From NCBI RefSeq assembly GCF_049860805.1, contig NZ_CP187555.1:4340001-4404000 (forward strand): a DNA stretch of 64,000 nucleotides, in the 5' to 3' direction. Within the stretch, counting starts at the first letter, position 1. Every line of letters begins with the position of its first letter. Origin of the DNA: Parabacteroides sp900760525. GTDB lineage: Bacteria > Bacteroidota > Bacteroidia > Bacteroidales > Tannerellaceae. This document shows, in pieces, positions 41,384 through 51,443 of this stretch. The notes under the pieces are model-generated. The model was not told the origin of the DNA. It made no database searches and worked only from the letters and a program-made list of their open reading frames with translations. A program made the position numbers and the translations under genes.

Positions 41384-44300
41384 TTACTTCACCTCTACCT
41401 TTTCGCTTATGGTTTGCGAACCGCTTTCGGCACGGATGACGTAGATGCCCGGTGCGAGGTGGTCGACAGAGGCGGTCGGGGTGTTCAGGTTGCGCAAGGT
41501 GCGCAGGGCACGGCCGGCGATGTCGTAGACCGTCACTTCGCTGAGTGCATCGACCGAAGAGACGTCGATCCGTCCGGGGGCACTGTTGTAGAAGATGATA
41601 TGGTTACGGGCGATAATCTCGTTCGACGTGGCGATGGAGCCGTTCAGGAAGTAGCGTCCGTAGGTGTTGCCCGGGACGGTCAGCGTCAGGCCGTCGGTCA
41701 CGTCGTAGCGCTTGCCGGTCTGTTTGTCTACCAGCTTCACGTTCTTCATAGCGCCCGACAGTTTGAAGCTCAGCTCTACCGGAGTCGCGTCTTTGCCGTG
41801 GATGCCGACGGGGATTTCAGCCAGGTCGGGTGTCACGTTGATGGCTACCATCTGATTTCCGGCAAGAGTATACACCTGTGGTGCGGCAACTTCCTCGTTG
41901 ATCAGCAAGGCAGCGTCTTCCCCCTCCACATAGCTGTCCGAAGCGGTGGCAAGACCGGCAACAACGGCAGTGTTGCGTACTCCGTTGCGGGTGGCGGTGA
42001 TGCGCAATTGCGGCAGGGGTTCTTCGGCTGAAGCGACGGTTGCGGAGCGCAAACCAACGTTTGTACCATTTGCCGGGGCTTTCGCAATCATGTCGGTGTT
42101 GAAAGTGGCAGTTCTCTGATCTTTCACGATGAATGATTGGAGAGGGGCGACAAACTTAGGATCTGTATTGTCCTTCGTTGAAATTGAATATCCCTCGCCT
42201 AAAATATTGGTAGTCGTACCATCCTCACTTAGGATATAATAAGTTCCTGTACTATTATCAAAGAACTTCGACATATCCAAATGTGACATGAACGGGTTGC
42301 CGAACATTTCACCAGTAGCCTGAACTTTAGTAACAGGAGTCTTACCTTCTTTATTAGGGCTGATATGGAAGCGACCGTTACCGCTGCGGTTAGCTTCTGT
42401 TATTCTTATTTCATACCCTCCAGTAGTTTCACCTTTACCATAATATGTATATTTATCATCTGCTTTCGGCAAACGGAACAACACTTTATTGCTTTCACCT
42501 AAAGAATTTCCATCCGTCTTTGTCCCAATCGAGAATCCAGTACCCGGCGTAAACGAAACATCTACATCATTATAGAGGTTCGACCAGCTACCTGTAATTC
42601 CGTAATTGACTTGATTATTAGAACCAGTACCCCGAACAACCGTTGCCGTTGTCTTATCCCATCCGCGCATATAAACTGCCGGTTTCCAACGGGTATAGTT
42701 TGTATTATCCCTATAGGTAATATCCGTAAACGCCGGTGTCTCCTGACGTGCATACTTACCTACGTTACTTCCTGTCGGCAAATACATATCCCCCGACACT
42801 ACGCCTTTCAAGGGTGAAGCGAGCATGTACCAGCGGTTCGGAGCCATTTCGTAATCTACGTGTGCCTTGTTGTAAGTCAGGTATTCCGTATGCAGGATTT
42901 CCGATTCGGGCTTGATGTAGATTTCGTCGCAGGTGTTGCCGTAGAAGCGGACACAGGCGTAATCATGTTCTCCTAATGCAAGTTCACCTGTTGGTTCTTC
43001 ACCCCATAATACTTTCTCATAATCCGGATCGGCAAGCAAATCATACTCAATATTCTTGGTGGCGGCACCGATAGTTTCATCGGTTGTAACCATGTCTAAT
43101 ATCGGAGATTGACTTTGCTTATTTAATTCATATAAATGCGGATAGGCAGAATAAGGCTTATTTTCCTTATTGCCATAAATCGTCACCTTCGTGAAACGCA
43201 TTGGAGTGTAGGCTTCGTCATGAGTACCGTTTGCACTTGCTACACTCGTTGTGTACAGTTCATCATCTTTAGACCGTCTCCAATGGCTTGGTCCGTCGTT
43301 GTTCCAGTTGTGCATACCGTCTACACTTCCTACCCACGTCACATATTCGGGGACGATTTTGAGGGTGAGTTTCATGGAACCTTCATAGACTTTTTGCTCA
43401 TTGTCTACTACTTGATAAGGTATGTCAACCATATACCAGAAGCCTTCACGGAAGCCGTTATTTGTATTAAATTTGATTTTGAAATAGTGCGTATTCCATT
43501 TCGGTGTATTATTATCAGTGGATTCTAAATCTATATACTGATCTGCAAGTTCCGTTAAGGTTGCAACTTCTTTATCATTATTCTGCCAATTCGGATCTGA
43601 AGTCCTTACAACCTTTATTTTATTATTATTAGGGTTTACAGCAAATATCTCCCCCTTTGCCGATTTACGGAAATGAATCGGAATACGCAATGTCCCTTTT
43701 TTATTTTCTTCTGTTGGACTTAACATATCCTGTATCTGAGTTAGCATAACACGGACAGAGCGGACGTGTTTGCCATTCCAATCATCCGGTTGGTTAGGAT
43801 TATTGGGATCCTTCGGGTCGGGGTCTTTCGGGTCCTCAGGATCGGGATCGGGCGTGTCGGGATCACCCGGGTCGATGGTCGGAGGAACACCTCCTAAATC
43901 AAATTGAACAGGCTTTGAACAATACAGCACATTATCTCCTAATGATGACAATGGCTCCTGATCTGCTGAAACCTGTACAACTACCGGTTGGTACTTTTGA
44001 GTCATTCTATGTGTAAATTGAGTCTCTTTTAAGATCAGTCGCCCGCTAGGATTATCCGTACTTTTTATTCCATAATTTGTTTCCAATACACTTTTTATTT
44101 CGTTCTTAATAGCTTCGGTCGTATTGGATGCGTTATATGTATTCAATGCAGTCTGAATCGAGTAAGATCCTCCATTATTGACAACAATTGTATTCGGTGC
44201 GATAAACTCTTCAAGCGTTCCGAAAAACCAATCAAATGTAGCATTTTTCAGTTCTTTAAAAGACTCTGAGTTTACGTTCTCCTTGTACCAAAATTTACCA

Positions 44301-46975
44301 TTTATGGTATAGGTTTCATTAATTTGTGCATTTTCCGGTAAGATAACTTCCGATTCTCCTTTTACTATTTCATACATATTACCTGCTACAATTAATTCAA
44401 AGGGATCACCGACTAAAGCGCAGGGGTTGTTTTCGATGGAGGGTTCACTCTCCATCACCGATATATCGGTGAAAAGTCGAGCTACATATTTATTGCCGGC
44501 GATTAATTCTCCGTTAAGAAAAACTGGGGCGGAAGCTATTAAAGGATTCGGATCATCTTTATCGTAAGTAAATGTTTTGGTCCATTCCATATCTTCCAAC
44601 CGAGTTGATATGTAGGAAATCCGATAATTCTGTTTGTCTGCCTTTGAATTATTATAGTTGATCTGTACGGGGGTATTTTTTTCGTTTTCGTCATAAACAG
44701 CGTAATAAATGCTTGTGAAATATTGAAGAGCATCATCTTGTTTCGTCGGATATTTTTCAGTAAGATACTCTTTCAATAATTCCGGTAACTCGCTATATGA
44801 TACACGTCGATTTTCCGGTACTACCTGTTCTTGTTTCAATCCTAAAACTTGTAATGCACGATTATAATCCGTTACAAATCTCACCGTATTAATTTCGGTA
44901 TCACACAAATCACCGGCTTGCACAAGACGTACTTGCGGTTTCGTTTTGAAGATACGGATATCATCGATAGCATAGTCGGCACCATCGGTATGAGGCTCGT
45001 TGTTTTGGATTTCGAGGTAATATCTCTCATATTGTACATTACTTTCCAAAACAAATGTGTAATACAACTGTTGCCATTTCATTATGTCAGAATTCTTTGT
45101 ATCCTTATAGTGCACCAAGGCATCTCCTGTTGTTAAAGAATGCAATGGAATTTCATTTCCAGAATTATCAACTCCTTTAAAAATGATATTCAAGTTTGGT
45201 GCTAAAGGATATACTGGATCTTTTGAGTTTGACAATCCAACACGAGTCATATCTGCCAACCAAGCCGTTACTGTTATTTCTGTATTAGGACAAATAGGTT
45301 CTTCAATAGGAACTTTAACCACCGTTCCGAATTCATTAGAAGCATCTATATAATAAAAATGACCATGTTTTGCTCTCTGTTTCAGCTCTTCTTGGGTTTT
45401 ACCTTTATTATCCGGTTCATTTAGATCCATAGAAATTTCATATGTGCGATCATATAAAGTATTATTGCCACTAATCCATAAATATTCATAATTCCATTTT
45501 TTTGTTTCTCCATTCACAGTTTGTGTTTTGTATTCTTTATTAACTCCGGTTACTGAAACATTAGAATGATTTGCACTTCTAAATAGCGCATAAATATTTT
45601 GGTTACTTGTAGCAAAATATGCTTCTTTTTCTTTATTCCAACCAATTCTCTGCAGGGGATAAATATCAGGATCCCAAAAACCATATGTTGTATAATTATC
45701 TTTGAATGCACTAAAAGGTTCTTTTGCTATATTATTCTCCACGTTTAAATTTGATGTTAAGACAGGTTCCCCTTGGTCAAAATTGACACTAGCTAACAAT
45801 TCATACTTATCAGTTAGTCTTCGTGGATAACGATTAATGTCATTTTTTATGTTTTCTTCCAGTTCAAATCCGACATCTTGTAAAGGATGAAACGTGAATT
45901 TTGCCAAATCACCACTTGAGTTCTGATTTTCATCTATCGCTTGAACGTAAATAATTATATCTTCTTTATTGTCAGTGAAAAATTTTTCTGGAATTCTCTG
46001 CGTCTGTTGAAAAGGGACCTTGTTATTATTACGTGTAACTAGACTAAAGGATTGATATGTTTCATTCTCTCCCACTTTAAATTGAAATTCTTTTCCTTGA
46101 TGAATATTATTGTTTTCGTCTTTCCAAAAATAGTTATTCGGCAATGAAGGCATATGAAAGTTTATAGATTTATTAATCTGATCTACTCTTCCATTAGAGT
46201 TCTTTGCTTTTCTTACCGCAGGGAAATAATACTCAAACGTTTCAACTTTTTTTTCTTTTATATTTTGGATGCATTCATCTGCATTTTTAATGATATATTT
46301 AACTCGTTTGGTCAATGTGGGTTCTGTATATACACTTTCATTTATTGCTCCATCTTGATATATACTAACATCACAATAAACAACATCCCCTCCTTGATAG
46401 TCTTTCGGAGCTGTATATTGAATGGTAGAAGCATCCATACCATATCCCTTAACAGGTTCCAACTGGTCTTTTAACCGTTTTGACCAAACCAGACCACCAT
46501 CGTTTCTATTTTCAGCAGAAGAAGTTACAGTTACAAACTGATTAGAGGTTATATATTCTGTGTTTTTTTCTAAAGTAAATTCTCCTCCTTGATTATTAGC
46601 CTCATTTTGAGTAGTTTTAGATTGCAAAAAACTGATCTCTCCTTTTGTATTTGTGGTTAGAGTTTCATTTTTAACATACCAATGAACATACCAATTATAT
46701 CTATCGTTAGTTTCATTACTATTATTTTTACTATCCGATATACTAATCCTCAACTCTTGAATAAACAATTCCCTAGGTCGTCCTGGCACTACATAAATCT
46801 CTTTTGTATCCACAAACACACTATCATGCGTATCTGTGTATTTGAGATTTATGGTTGGTCTATTTGTTTCTGTTTCCTGTCCCCAGACCATCCAGCCTCC
46901 CCCGCCTGTCAGCAGGGCGAACGATAGGAACAGCGTCCGGAGCCATCTGTCATATCTGATTTTATTTCGTTTCAT
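41384..46975 (-). CDS. Giant secreted adhesin-like protein with T9SS-type C-terminus
   Basis: An 1863-aa exported protein, last gene of fimbrial locus 2. The signal peptide (1-32, cut near VWGQ) precedes a long series of beta-rich modules; VPIEEPICPNTEITVTAWLA around 560 and YERYYLEIQNNE around 660 look like carbohydrate-binding or cell-surface sandwich domains. A DP-rich acidic linker lies at about 1030-1065. The last 80 residues (SEVTVYDIAGRALRTLRNLN, APGIYVIRAESGSQ, ISEKVEVK) match type A sorting domains of the type IX secretion system or closely related C-terminal domains. Its position fits a fimbrial tip adhesin like Mfa5 of Porphyromonas, but no vWA domain is seen. Composition is patchy: the first two thirds are A/T-rich, the end G/C-rich. 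Confidence 0.72.
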   Translation of the reverse strand: MKRNKIRYDRWLRTLFLSFALLTGGGGWMVWGQETETNRPTINLKYTDTHDSVFVDTKEIYVVPGRPRELFIQELRISISDSKNNSNETNDRYNWYVHWYVKNETLTTNTKGEISFLQSKTTQNEANNQGGEFTLEKNTEYITSNQFVTVTSSAENRNDGGLVWSKRLKDQLEPVKGYGMDASTIQYTAPKDYQGGDVVYCDVSIYQDGAINESVYTEPTLTKRVKYIIKNADECIQNIKEKKVETFEYYFPAVRKAKNSNGRVDQINKSINFHMPSLPNNYFWKDENNNIHQGKEFQFKVGENETYQSFSLVTRNNNKVPFQQTQRIPEKFFTDNKEDIIIYVQAIDENQNSSGDLAKFTFHPLQDVGFELEENIKNDINRYPRRLTDKYELLASVNFDQGEPVLTSNLNVENNIAKEPFSAFKDNYTTYGFWDPDIYPLQRIGWNKEKEAYFATSNQNIYALFRSANHSNVSVTGVNKEYKTQTVNGETKKWNYEYLWISGNNTLYDRTYEISMDLNEPDNKGKTQEELKQRAKHGHFYYIDASNEFGTVVKVPIEEPICPNTEITVTAWLADMTRVGLSNSKDPVYPLAPNLNIIFKGVDNSGNEIPLHSLTTGDALVHYKDTKNSDIMKWQQLYYTFVLESNVQYERYYLEIQNNEPHTDGADYAIDDIRIFKTKPQVRLVQAGDLCDTEINTVRFVTDYNRALQVLGLKQEQVVPENRRVSYSELPELLKEYLTEKYPTKQDDALQYFTSIYYAVYDENEKNTPVQINYNNSKADKQNYRISYISTRLEDMEWTKTFTYDKDDPNPLIASAPVFLNGELIAGNKYVARLFTDISVMESEPSIENNPCALVGDPFELIVAGNMYEIVKGESEVILPENAQINETYTINGKFWYKENVNSESFKELKNATFDWFFGTLEEFIAPNTIVVNNGGSYSIQTALNTYNASNTTEAIKNEIKSVLETNYGIKSTDNPSGRLILKETQFTHRMTQKYQPVVVQVSADQEPLSSLGDNVLYCSKPVQFDLGGVPPTIDPGDPDTPDPDPEDPKDPDPKDPNNPNQPDDWNGKHVRSVRVMLTQIQDMLSPTEENKKGTLRIPIHFRKSAKGEIFAVNPNNNKIKVVRTSDPNWQNNDKEVATLTELADQYIDLESTDNNTPKWNTHYFKIKFNTNNGFREGFWYMVDIPYQVVDNEQKVYEGSMKLTLKIVPEYVTWVGSVDGMHNWNNDGPSHWRRSKDDELYTTSVASANGTHDEAYTPMRFTKVTIYGNKENKPYSAYPHLYELNKQSQSPILDMVTTDETIGAATKNIEYDLLADPDYEKVLWGEEPTGELALGEHDYACVRFYGNTCDEIYIKPESEILHTEYLTYNKAHVDYEMAPNRWYMLASPLKGVVSGDMYLPTGSNVGKYARQETPAFTDITYRDNTNYTRWKPAVYMRGWDKTTATVVRGTGSNNQVNYGITGSWSNLYNDVDVSFTPGTGFSIGTKTDGNSLGESNKVLFRLPKADDKYTYYGKGETTGGYEIRITEANRSGNGRFHISPNKEGKTPVTKVQATGEMFGNPFMSHLDMSKFFDNSTGTYYILSEDGTTTNILGEGYSISTKDNTDPKFVAPLQSFIVKDQRTATFNTDMIAKAPANGTNVGLRSATVASAEEPLPQLRITATRNGVRNTAVVAGLATASDSYVEGEDAALLINEEVAAPQVYTLAGNQMVAINVTPDLAEIPVGIHGKDATPVELSFKLSGAMKNVKLVDKQTGKRYDVTDGLTLTVPGNTYGRYFLNGSIATSNEIIARNHIIFYNSAPGRIDVSSVDALSEVTVYDIAGRALRTLRNLNTPTASVDHLAPGIYVIRAESGSQTISEKVEVK

Positions 46976-47022
46976 CGTATTCTGAATTTAGTTTTATATC
47001 TGTTGTTATTTAGTGCGAAAAT

Positions 47023-47106
47023 CTACTTATCGAGTAAGCTTCGGTCTACTCGATAAGTAGACGAGAGCTTACTCGATAAGCAGACGAATGTCTACTCGAT
47101 AAGTAG
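47023..47106. repeat. Four phased dyads (20-23 bp) before the adhesin gene
   Basis: TCGA-centred dyads lie at 47030, 47050, 47073 and 47096: CTTATCGAGTAAG, CTACTCGATAAGTAG, CTTACTCGATAAGCAG, CTACTCGATAAGTAG. Units 2-4 are 23 bp apart. They fill the 143-bp gap between the accessory fimbrillin and adhesin genes on the fimbrial transcript. Confidence 0.8.
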
Positions 47107-47118
47107 GTTTTAGAGAGC

Positions 47119-48489
47119 TTATGGTTGCGATTCAAATATATCCTTAAACCGTAATGTCACTGTAAAGGACAAGGTCCGTTGGGCTTCAGGATTTTGTACC
47201 TCTAAAATGAACGTTGCGGTTTGGTTTTCGATTGCTGCACCAACCATACGACCGGTTATTTCTGTTCCGTCTATTGATAAATCACCGACCAATAAGCCGT
47301 CTCCATTGTTTGTTTGGGCAATTGACCATTTTAATTGATCAACATTATATTGTCTATCGGTTTCTAACGATTTTAACTCCTTTATCGTAAGAGTAAATGG
47401 ACCTCCTCCAACAATACTACAATTCAAATTGGTCAATCCATTTTCACTTGTCATCACATCCGGATACCCACCAATTGGTGGATTTTTTCCCTCTATCCCT
47501 AAAGTAAGTTGATAACTTGCAAATACCAATCTTAGATTCCAAACGTGATTGCGCGGAATCCGTTTGACAAAAGAGGTTCGTTTAGTCCCACTATGAAAAT
47601 TTGCATCGTGACTGAAACCAGTACCCGTACTGGTCGTATTCAATATCACCTCAAACCCGTTGTCCTTTTCCGATTCATTCACATAAATCCATTCCGAACT
47701 TTTTTCTTGATTTTCATCATTGGTTGTGAGCGGTATATTATTTAATATATCATCAATGCTCCATCCGTCTCCTGTCGTTGGCAAGATTGTGTTATTCTCT
47801 TTTCCAAACAGATAAGAGTTCGTATTAAAAGGAGTGATTTTTAAACTACTGACAGTTATTCCATGCCCCGTTTCATTTCTTACGAAAACCTTCATGCGGC
47901 TCACCAAACGGACTAACTCGATTTTCTTCTTCGTTCCGGAAGATACCGTCCATGTTTCAGAAAAACTCATCGGTAGGAATTTGTTATTATTCGGATCGAA
48001 TGAGTCATTTTCCCAGGAAACCGTTTCCGGCAACTTCGGCATCGGTTGTCCTTCCGCCGTTCCGATTGCCTTATTCAAAGTTTCATTATTCAGCGACTTC
48101 CAGTTGGCAAACGCATAAATCTTCTTCACACCACTGGTAATCTCGAAAGAGCCGGACGACCAGTTGGTCAATTCACCTTCCTTTGCTTGTTCATCACCAG
48201 TCAAATCTGGCTGGAACTTCTTTTCAATCTTATCAGAAGCGTTGACGATAAACACTACCAAAGAGTTGATCTGTTCACCGGTCAATGGCTTCAGATCATC
48301 GTCACTCGCTTTCGTCTGCAACGACCCCGAAGCATCGGAGACGCCTACCTGCAAATCCACTTCCACCATTTCCGGAAGGTCGGGATCGCCGTTCGCACCC
48401 CGCTCGCCGCTCGCGCAACCGAATGTCAGGCAGGCAAGCAGGCAAGCTAACACGGGTAGGCTTTTATATGGATTCAATCGCGTTTTCAT
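47119..48489 (-). CDS. Accessory fimbrillin-like lipoprotein (locus 2)
   Basis: A 456-aa lipoprotein (lipobox TFGC, Cys25). It has the layout of minor fimbrial subunits: LQVGVSDASGSLQTKASDDD, INSLVVFIVNASDKIEKKF, IYAFANWKSLN, and a middle KKIELVRLVSRMKVFVRNE that corresponds to the conserved core of FimA/Mfa4-like proteins. The start overlaps the Mfa2-like stop (ATGA). The first 200 bp are G/C-rich like the upstream genes, while the rest is A/T-rich, suggesting an exchanged allele. It probably sits near the fimbrial tip. Confidence 0.8.
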   Translation of the reverse strand: MKTRLNPYKSLPVLACLLACLTFGCASGERGANGDPDLPEMVEVDLQVGVSDASGSLQTKASDDDLKPLTGEQINSLVVFIVNASDKIEKKFQPDLTGDEQAKEGELTNWSSGSFEITSGVKKIYAFANWKSLNNETLNKAIGTAEGQPMPKLPETVSWENDSFDPNNNKFLPMSFSETWTVSSGTKKKIELVRLVSRMKVFVRNETGHGITVSSLKITPFNTNSYLFGKENNTILPTTGDGWSIDDILNNIPLTTNDENQEKSSEWIYVNESEKDNGFEVILNTTSTGTGFSHDANFHSGTKRTSFVKRIPRNHVWNLRLVFASYQLTLGIEGKNPPIGGYPDVMTSENGLTNLNCSIVGGGPFTLTIKELKSLETDRQYNVDQLKWSIAQTNNGDGLLVGDLSIDGTEITGRMVGAAIENQTATFILEVQNPEAQRTLSFTVTLRFKDIFESQP

Positions 48490-49508
48490 AATCCCATCTC
48501 CTCATTACCAAGTGTCACGTCTTCGAGACGGACGATCCAGTCGTCCACTACTACATAGAGGCAATGCGCCCGTCCGCCGGCGATATCCACGTATGCGGTG
48601 AGCACATATTCGTCCTGACGGTCCAGATATTCCTGTCCGCCCAGTTTGTGCGACTCGATCTGCGTCAGCTTCAACAACTCTGTCAGGTTGACGTTGATAA
48701 ACGGCGTCTTTTCGCTTGCATAGCGGACACTCAGCGTTCCGGTCGAGTTGTCGATCAGACGCAAGGTGTTCAGCTCGGTGCAGGCGGCATCGTAGGCAAC
48801 GGTTGCATTATCAGCCGACTTGACGGTTTCGACCTGTTGCAGGTAGGGCAACCAGGTGATGCGGGTGTCGGCAACCGGCTCGTTGTGCGCGTCGAGGTCG
48901 CCGTTGGTAGTGGTGACCACGAAGTCGAAGGCGTCTTTCGACAGTTCCGTGCCCCGGTTGGCATCCACTAAGATGAAGCGGATTTTGTTCGTATTCTTCA
49001 CGAGCGGAAACTCGGTGTCGGTTGTGCCGCCCGCCGGGATCGTGTAGTCCAGCTCACCCTGGAAGAGTCCCGACAGCTCGCTGTCCACTCTGTTTTTGGG
49101 TGCTCTCAGTGCCATACGGAAGTCTTCGATCGTAGAGCCTTCGGCGGGTTCCGTCCAGGTATAGTCGCGGTCGTTCAGCCCCGCCCAGGCAAGCAGGCGG
49201 TAGTCGCCCGGTTCTAATTCGCTGAGATCTACTTCGTTCTTTTTCAGTTCCTCGCCCTCGATCAGACGGGAAGAGAGGAACTTGCCGTCCTGATCGTAGA
49301 TGTAGAGGCGGACGTTCTTTTCGCGCTCCTGGTTCACCATCTCGTAGGCGAAAGCATCGGCGTGCTTGATGTTGTGCCGGTAAACGAAACGGAGCGTGTG
49401 CCGGCAAAGAGGCAGTTCGTCATGGATATAATCGCATGAAGCCAGTCCGGCGAGGCAAAACACCGCCAGCACCGGGAATAAAAGATATAGTATTTTATGA
49501 TAGTTCAT
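48486..49508 (-). CDS. FimB/Mfa2 family fimbrial anchor
   Basis: A 340-aa lipoprotein (lipobox LASC) of the FimB/Mfa2 family (PF08842). RHTLRFVYRHNIKHADAFAY, NVRLYIYDQDGKFLSSRL, LEPGDYRLLAWAGLNDRDYT and NTNKIRFILVDANRG are typical. Family members anchor the fimbria to the outer membrane and limit its length. The frame extends to a GTG at 49526, but ATG 49508 gives a normal lipoprotein signal and is preferred. The end overlaps the next gene by 4 bp. Confidence 0.9.
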   Translation of the reverse strand: MNYHKILYLLFPVLAVFCLAGLASCDYIHDELPLCRHTLRFVYRHNIKHADAFAYEMVNQEREKNVRLYIYDQDGKFLSSRLIEGEELKKNEVDLSELEPGDYRLLAWAGLNDRDYTWTEPAEGSTIEDFRMALRAPKNRVDSELSGLFQGELDYTIPAGGTTDTEFPLVKNTNKIRFILVDANRGTELSKDAFDFVVTTTNGDLDAHNEPVADTRITWLPYLQQVETVKSADNATVAYDAACTELNTLRLIDNSTGTLSVRYASEKTPFINVNLTELLKLTQIESHKLGGQEYLDRQDEYVLTAYVDIAGGRAHCLYVVVDDWIVRLEDVTLGNEEMGL

Positions 49509-49527
49509 TGTTCTCCAATTTTGCACG

Positions 49528-51420
49528 TTAAAAATAAATCGTCTCGTCCGGCAGTCCTATCCAGGGTTTGACAATCACTTCGATTTCGATTTTTTCCGGT
49601 TCATCCGGATTGTCGGGATCTTCGGGGTCTTTCGGATCATCCGGGTTATCCGGATCTATCGGATCCTCGGGCTCGGGATCGAACGGCGGTTCGTAGGGAA
49701 TGTCGTCGCCCAGGCCGTAGAAGTCGCGGATGCGCAACTTGTAGACGTTGTTGCGCACGATGGCATACTCCATGATGCCCTTCGAAGGGGCGTTGTTGTT
49801 GGAATGGCGGATCCAGTGGGTGTAGAAGCAAACACCGTCCACGTAGGTATGCAGGCCATAGCGTGCCAACAGACGACGCGTGTCTTTACCGCCCTGATCG
49901 ACCTGCGGCGTGCCGTCCGTGCGCGAGGCATATCCGAACGTCGTGTACATATATTTCTTCCACGCCAATGCAGCAGCTTCGGCTGCAGTCAGAGCAGTTG
50001 ACGAATTCTTGTCTTTCAGCTTCCTTGAAAGGAAACGGCGGTATCCGGTCGGGTCGCCCTCCTTCAAGCTCGATACCAGCGAATGCACGTCGCCCCAGGT
50101 CTTGCCCGTGAAGTCGTAGGTAGAGACGTCCGGCGCCCCTTCGGTGAAAGCCAGCATCGCTGCTTCGGGCGAACCGTAGATCACACCTTTGAAAGCAAAG
50201 AAGGTAAACGGCGTGCCGTCCAATCCTTTGCGATAGTCGCTCGTGCCGGTGGCGGGATCATAGAAGAGGCATCTTCTGGGTCCGTATAATGTCCTGAACA
50301 CCACGCCTGTGCAATAGTAAGGCGACTGGTCGGCACGCGCCACCGTGTTTTCTTTCGTGTAGCCCACGCGGTACCATTCGCCTACGCGGTCGCCCATGCC
50401 GTTGGTGAAACGCCAGTTACCTGCCGAAGTACCGAAACTCATAAAGTAGTTTTCATAAAGGGCTTCGACCCGTTTGCCGTCCGAAGCGGGACGCTCCGGC
50501 CAGTTGGGGTTGAACATCTCGCTCTTCACATTCGCCATCGTCTTGTAGCGGCTCCACGGGTCGAGCACGTAGTTAGTCTGGTGGTCGCCCCATTCAGGCA
50601 GCTCCAAGCCTAAAAACTCAACTGCGCTTGCCGGTCCGAACGCATCGTTGGCCGCAGCTCCGACCACTCGTTTGACCATGAATGAACCTGCATCCAGCTT
50701 GTTGACGATCATGGCGCCGGTAATCGACACACGGGCTGCTCCCGCCGTCTTGTCCATCACGTCGAAATAGTCATGTACCGGCAGGTAGTCGATGCGTGCC
50801 GCATGACGTTCGACCTCGACTGTTGCCGAAGCGGGGTTGTCGATCGTGTTGTCGCCACAGATATACACCTTCTCGTCCAGGTGGCCGTCCGACGCCATCA
50901 CGAAATGTGAATACTCGCCGTTTCTTTCCATCCACGCACGCTTTTGCAGGAAGTCACGTACTTCTCCGAGCGTCAAGTCTTTGAGCTGCGGGCGGATGTT
51001 GCCGGTGTTGGTAATAACCAGCAGGTCGTACCATCCGCCGGGCAGTCCCACCAACACCGGTTCGGTGCGGTTGTCGCCCTGCATGGCGTCGCGGTCGAGA
51101 TAGATAATCTTGTCTATCGGAGTCGAGGCGGGCGAGTTCACCCCGTCTGTCCCTTGGTAGAAGAGCAGCATCAGGTCGTCGATGCGCGTCTCGTAGTCCT
51201 GCCCCGGCTCGTAGCCGTCGCCGTTCTCGCCTCCTGTAGGATTCGAGCGGGTGAGCGGTGCCTTGACATCCGGACAATGGAGCGTCAGTCGGAGGTAGTT
51301 CTCCTCCACCGGCTTGTCGCCGCCGTCGTCCCGTTCCGTCCGAAGCTCGTCCGAACAGCCTGCCGTCATGAGGGTGGCTGCCGCACAGGCATATAAAAGG
51401 AATTTATTGGTTATGTTCAT
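49528..51420 (-). CDS. Mfa1-like major fimbrial subunit
   Basis: A 630-aa lipoprotein (lipobox TAGC, Cys22). The N-terminal domain has the fimbrillin pattern (YLRLTLHCPDVKAPLTRSNP, RIDDLMLLFYQGTDG, GGWYDLLVITNTGNI), then VEVERHAARIDYLP, the conserved core of Mfa1 and P. gingivalis FimA N-terminal domains. The C-terminal part (MEYAIVRNNVYKLRIRDFYG) is diagnostic for Mfa1-family major subunits. It is followed by an acidic DP-rich linker (about 585-612) and a last strand KPWIGLPDETIYF. The mature protein would polymerise by donor-strand exchange after removal of the N-terminus by a protease. Confidence 0.88.
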   Translation of the reverse strand: MNITNKFLLYACAAATLMTAGCSDELRTERDDGGDKPVEENYLRLTLHCPDVKAPLTRSNPTGGENGDGYEPGQDYETRIDDLMLLFYQGTDGVNSPASTPIDKIIYLDRDAMQGDNRTEPVLVGLPGGWYDLLVITNTGNIRPQLKDLTLGEVRDFLQKRAWMERNGEYSHFVMASDGHLDEKVYICGDNTIDNPASATVEVERHAARIDYLPVHDYFDVMDKTAGAARVSITGAMIVNKLDAGSFMVKRVVGAAANDAFGPASAVEFLGLELPEWGDHQTNYVLDPWSRYKTMANVKSEMFNPNWPERPASDGKRVEALYENYFMSFGTSAGNWRFTNGMGDRVGEWYRVGYTKENTVARADQSPYYCTGVVFRTLYGPRRCLFYDPATGTSDYRKGLDGTPFTFFAFKGVIYGSPEAAMLAFTEGAPDVSTYDFTGKTWGDVHSLVSSLKEGDPTGYRRFLSRKLKDKNSSTALTAAEAAALAWKKYMYTTFGYASRTDGTPQVDQGGKDTRRLLARYGLHTYVDGVCFYTHWIRHSNNNAPSKGIMEYAIVRNNVYKLRIRDFYGLGDDIPYEPPFDPEPEDPIDPDNPDDPKDPEDPDNPDEPEKIEIEVIVKPWIGLPDETIYF

Positions 51421-51443
51421 GATTCTTCGTTTTTAAGAGTTGC

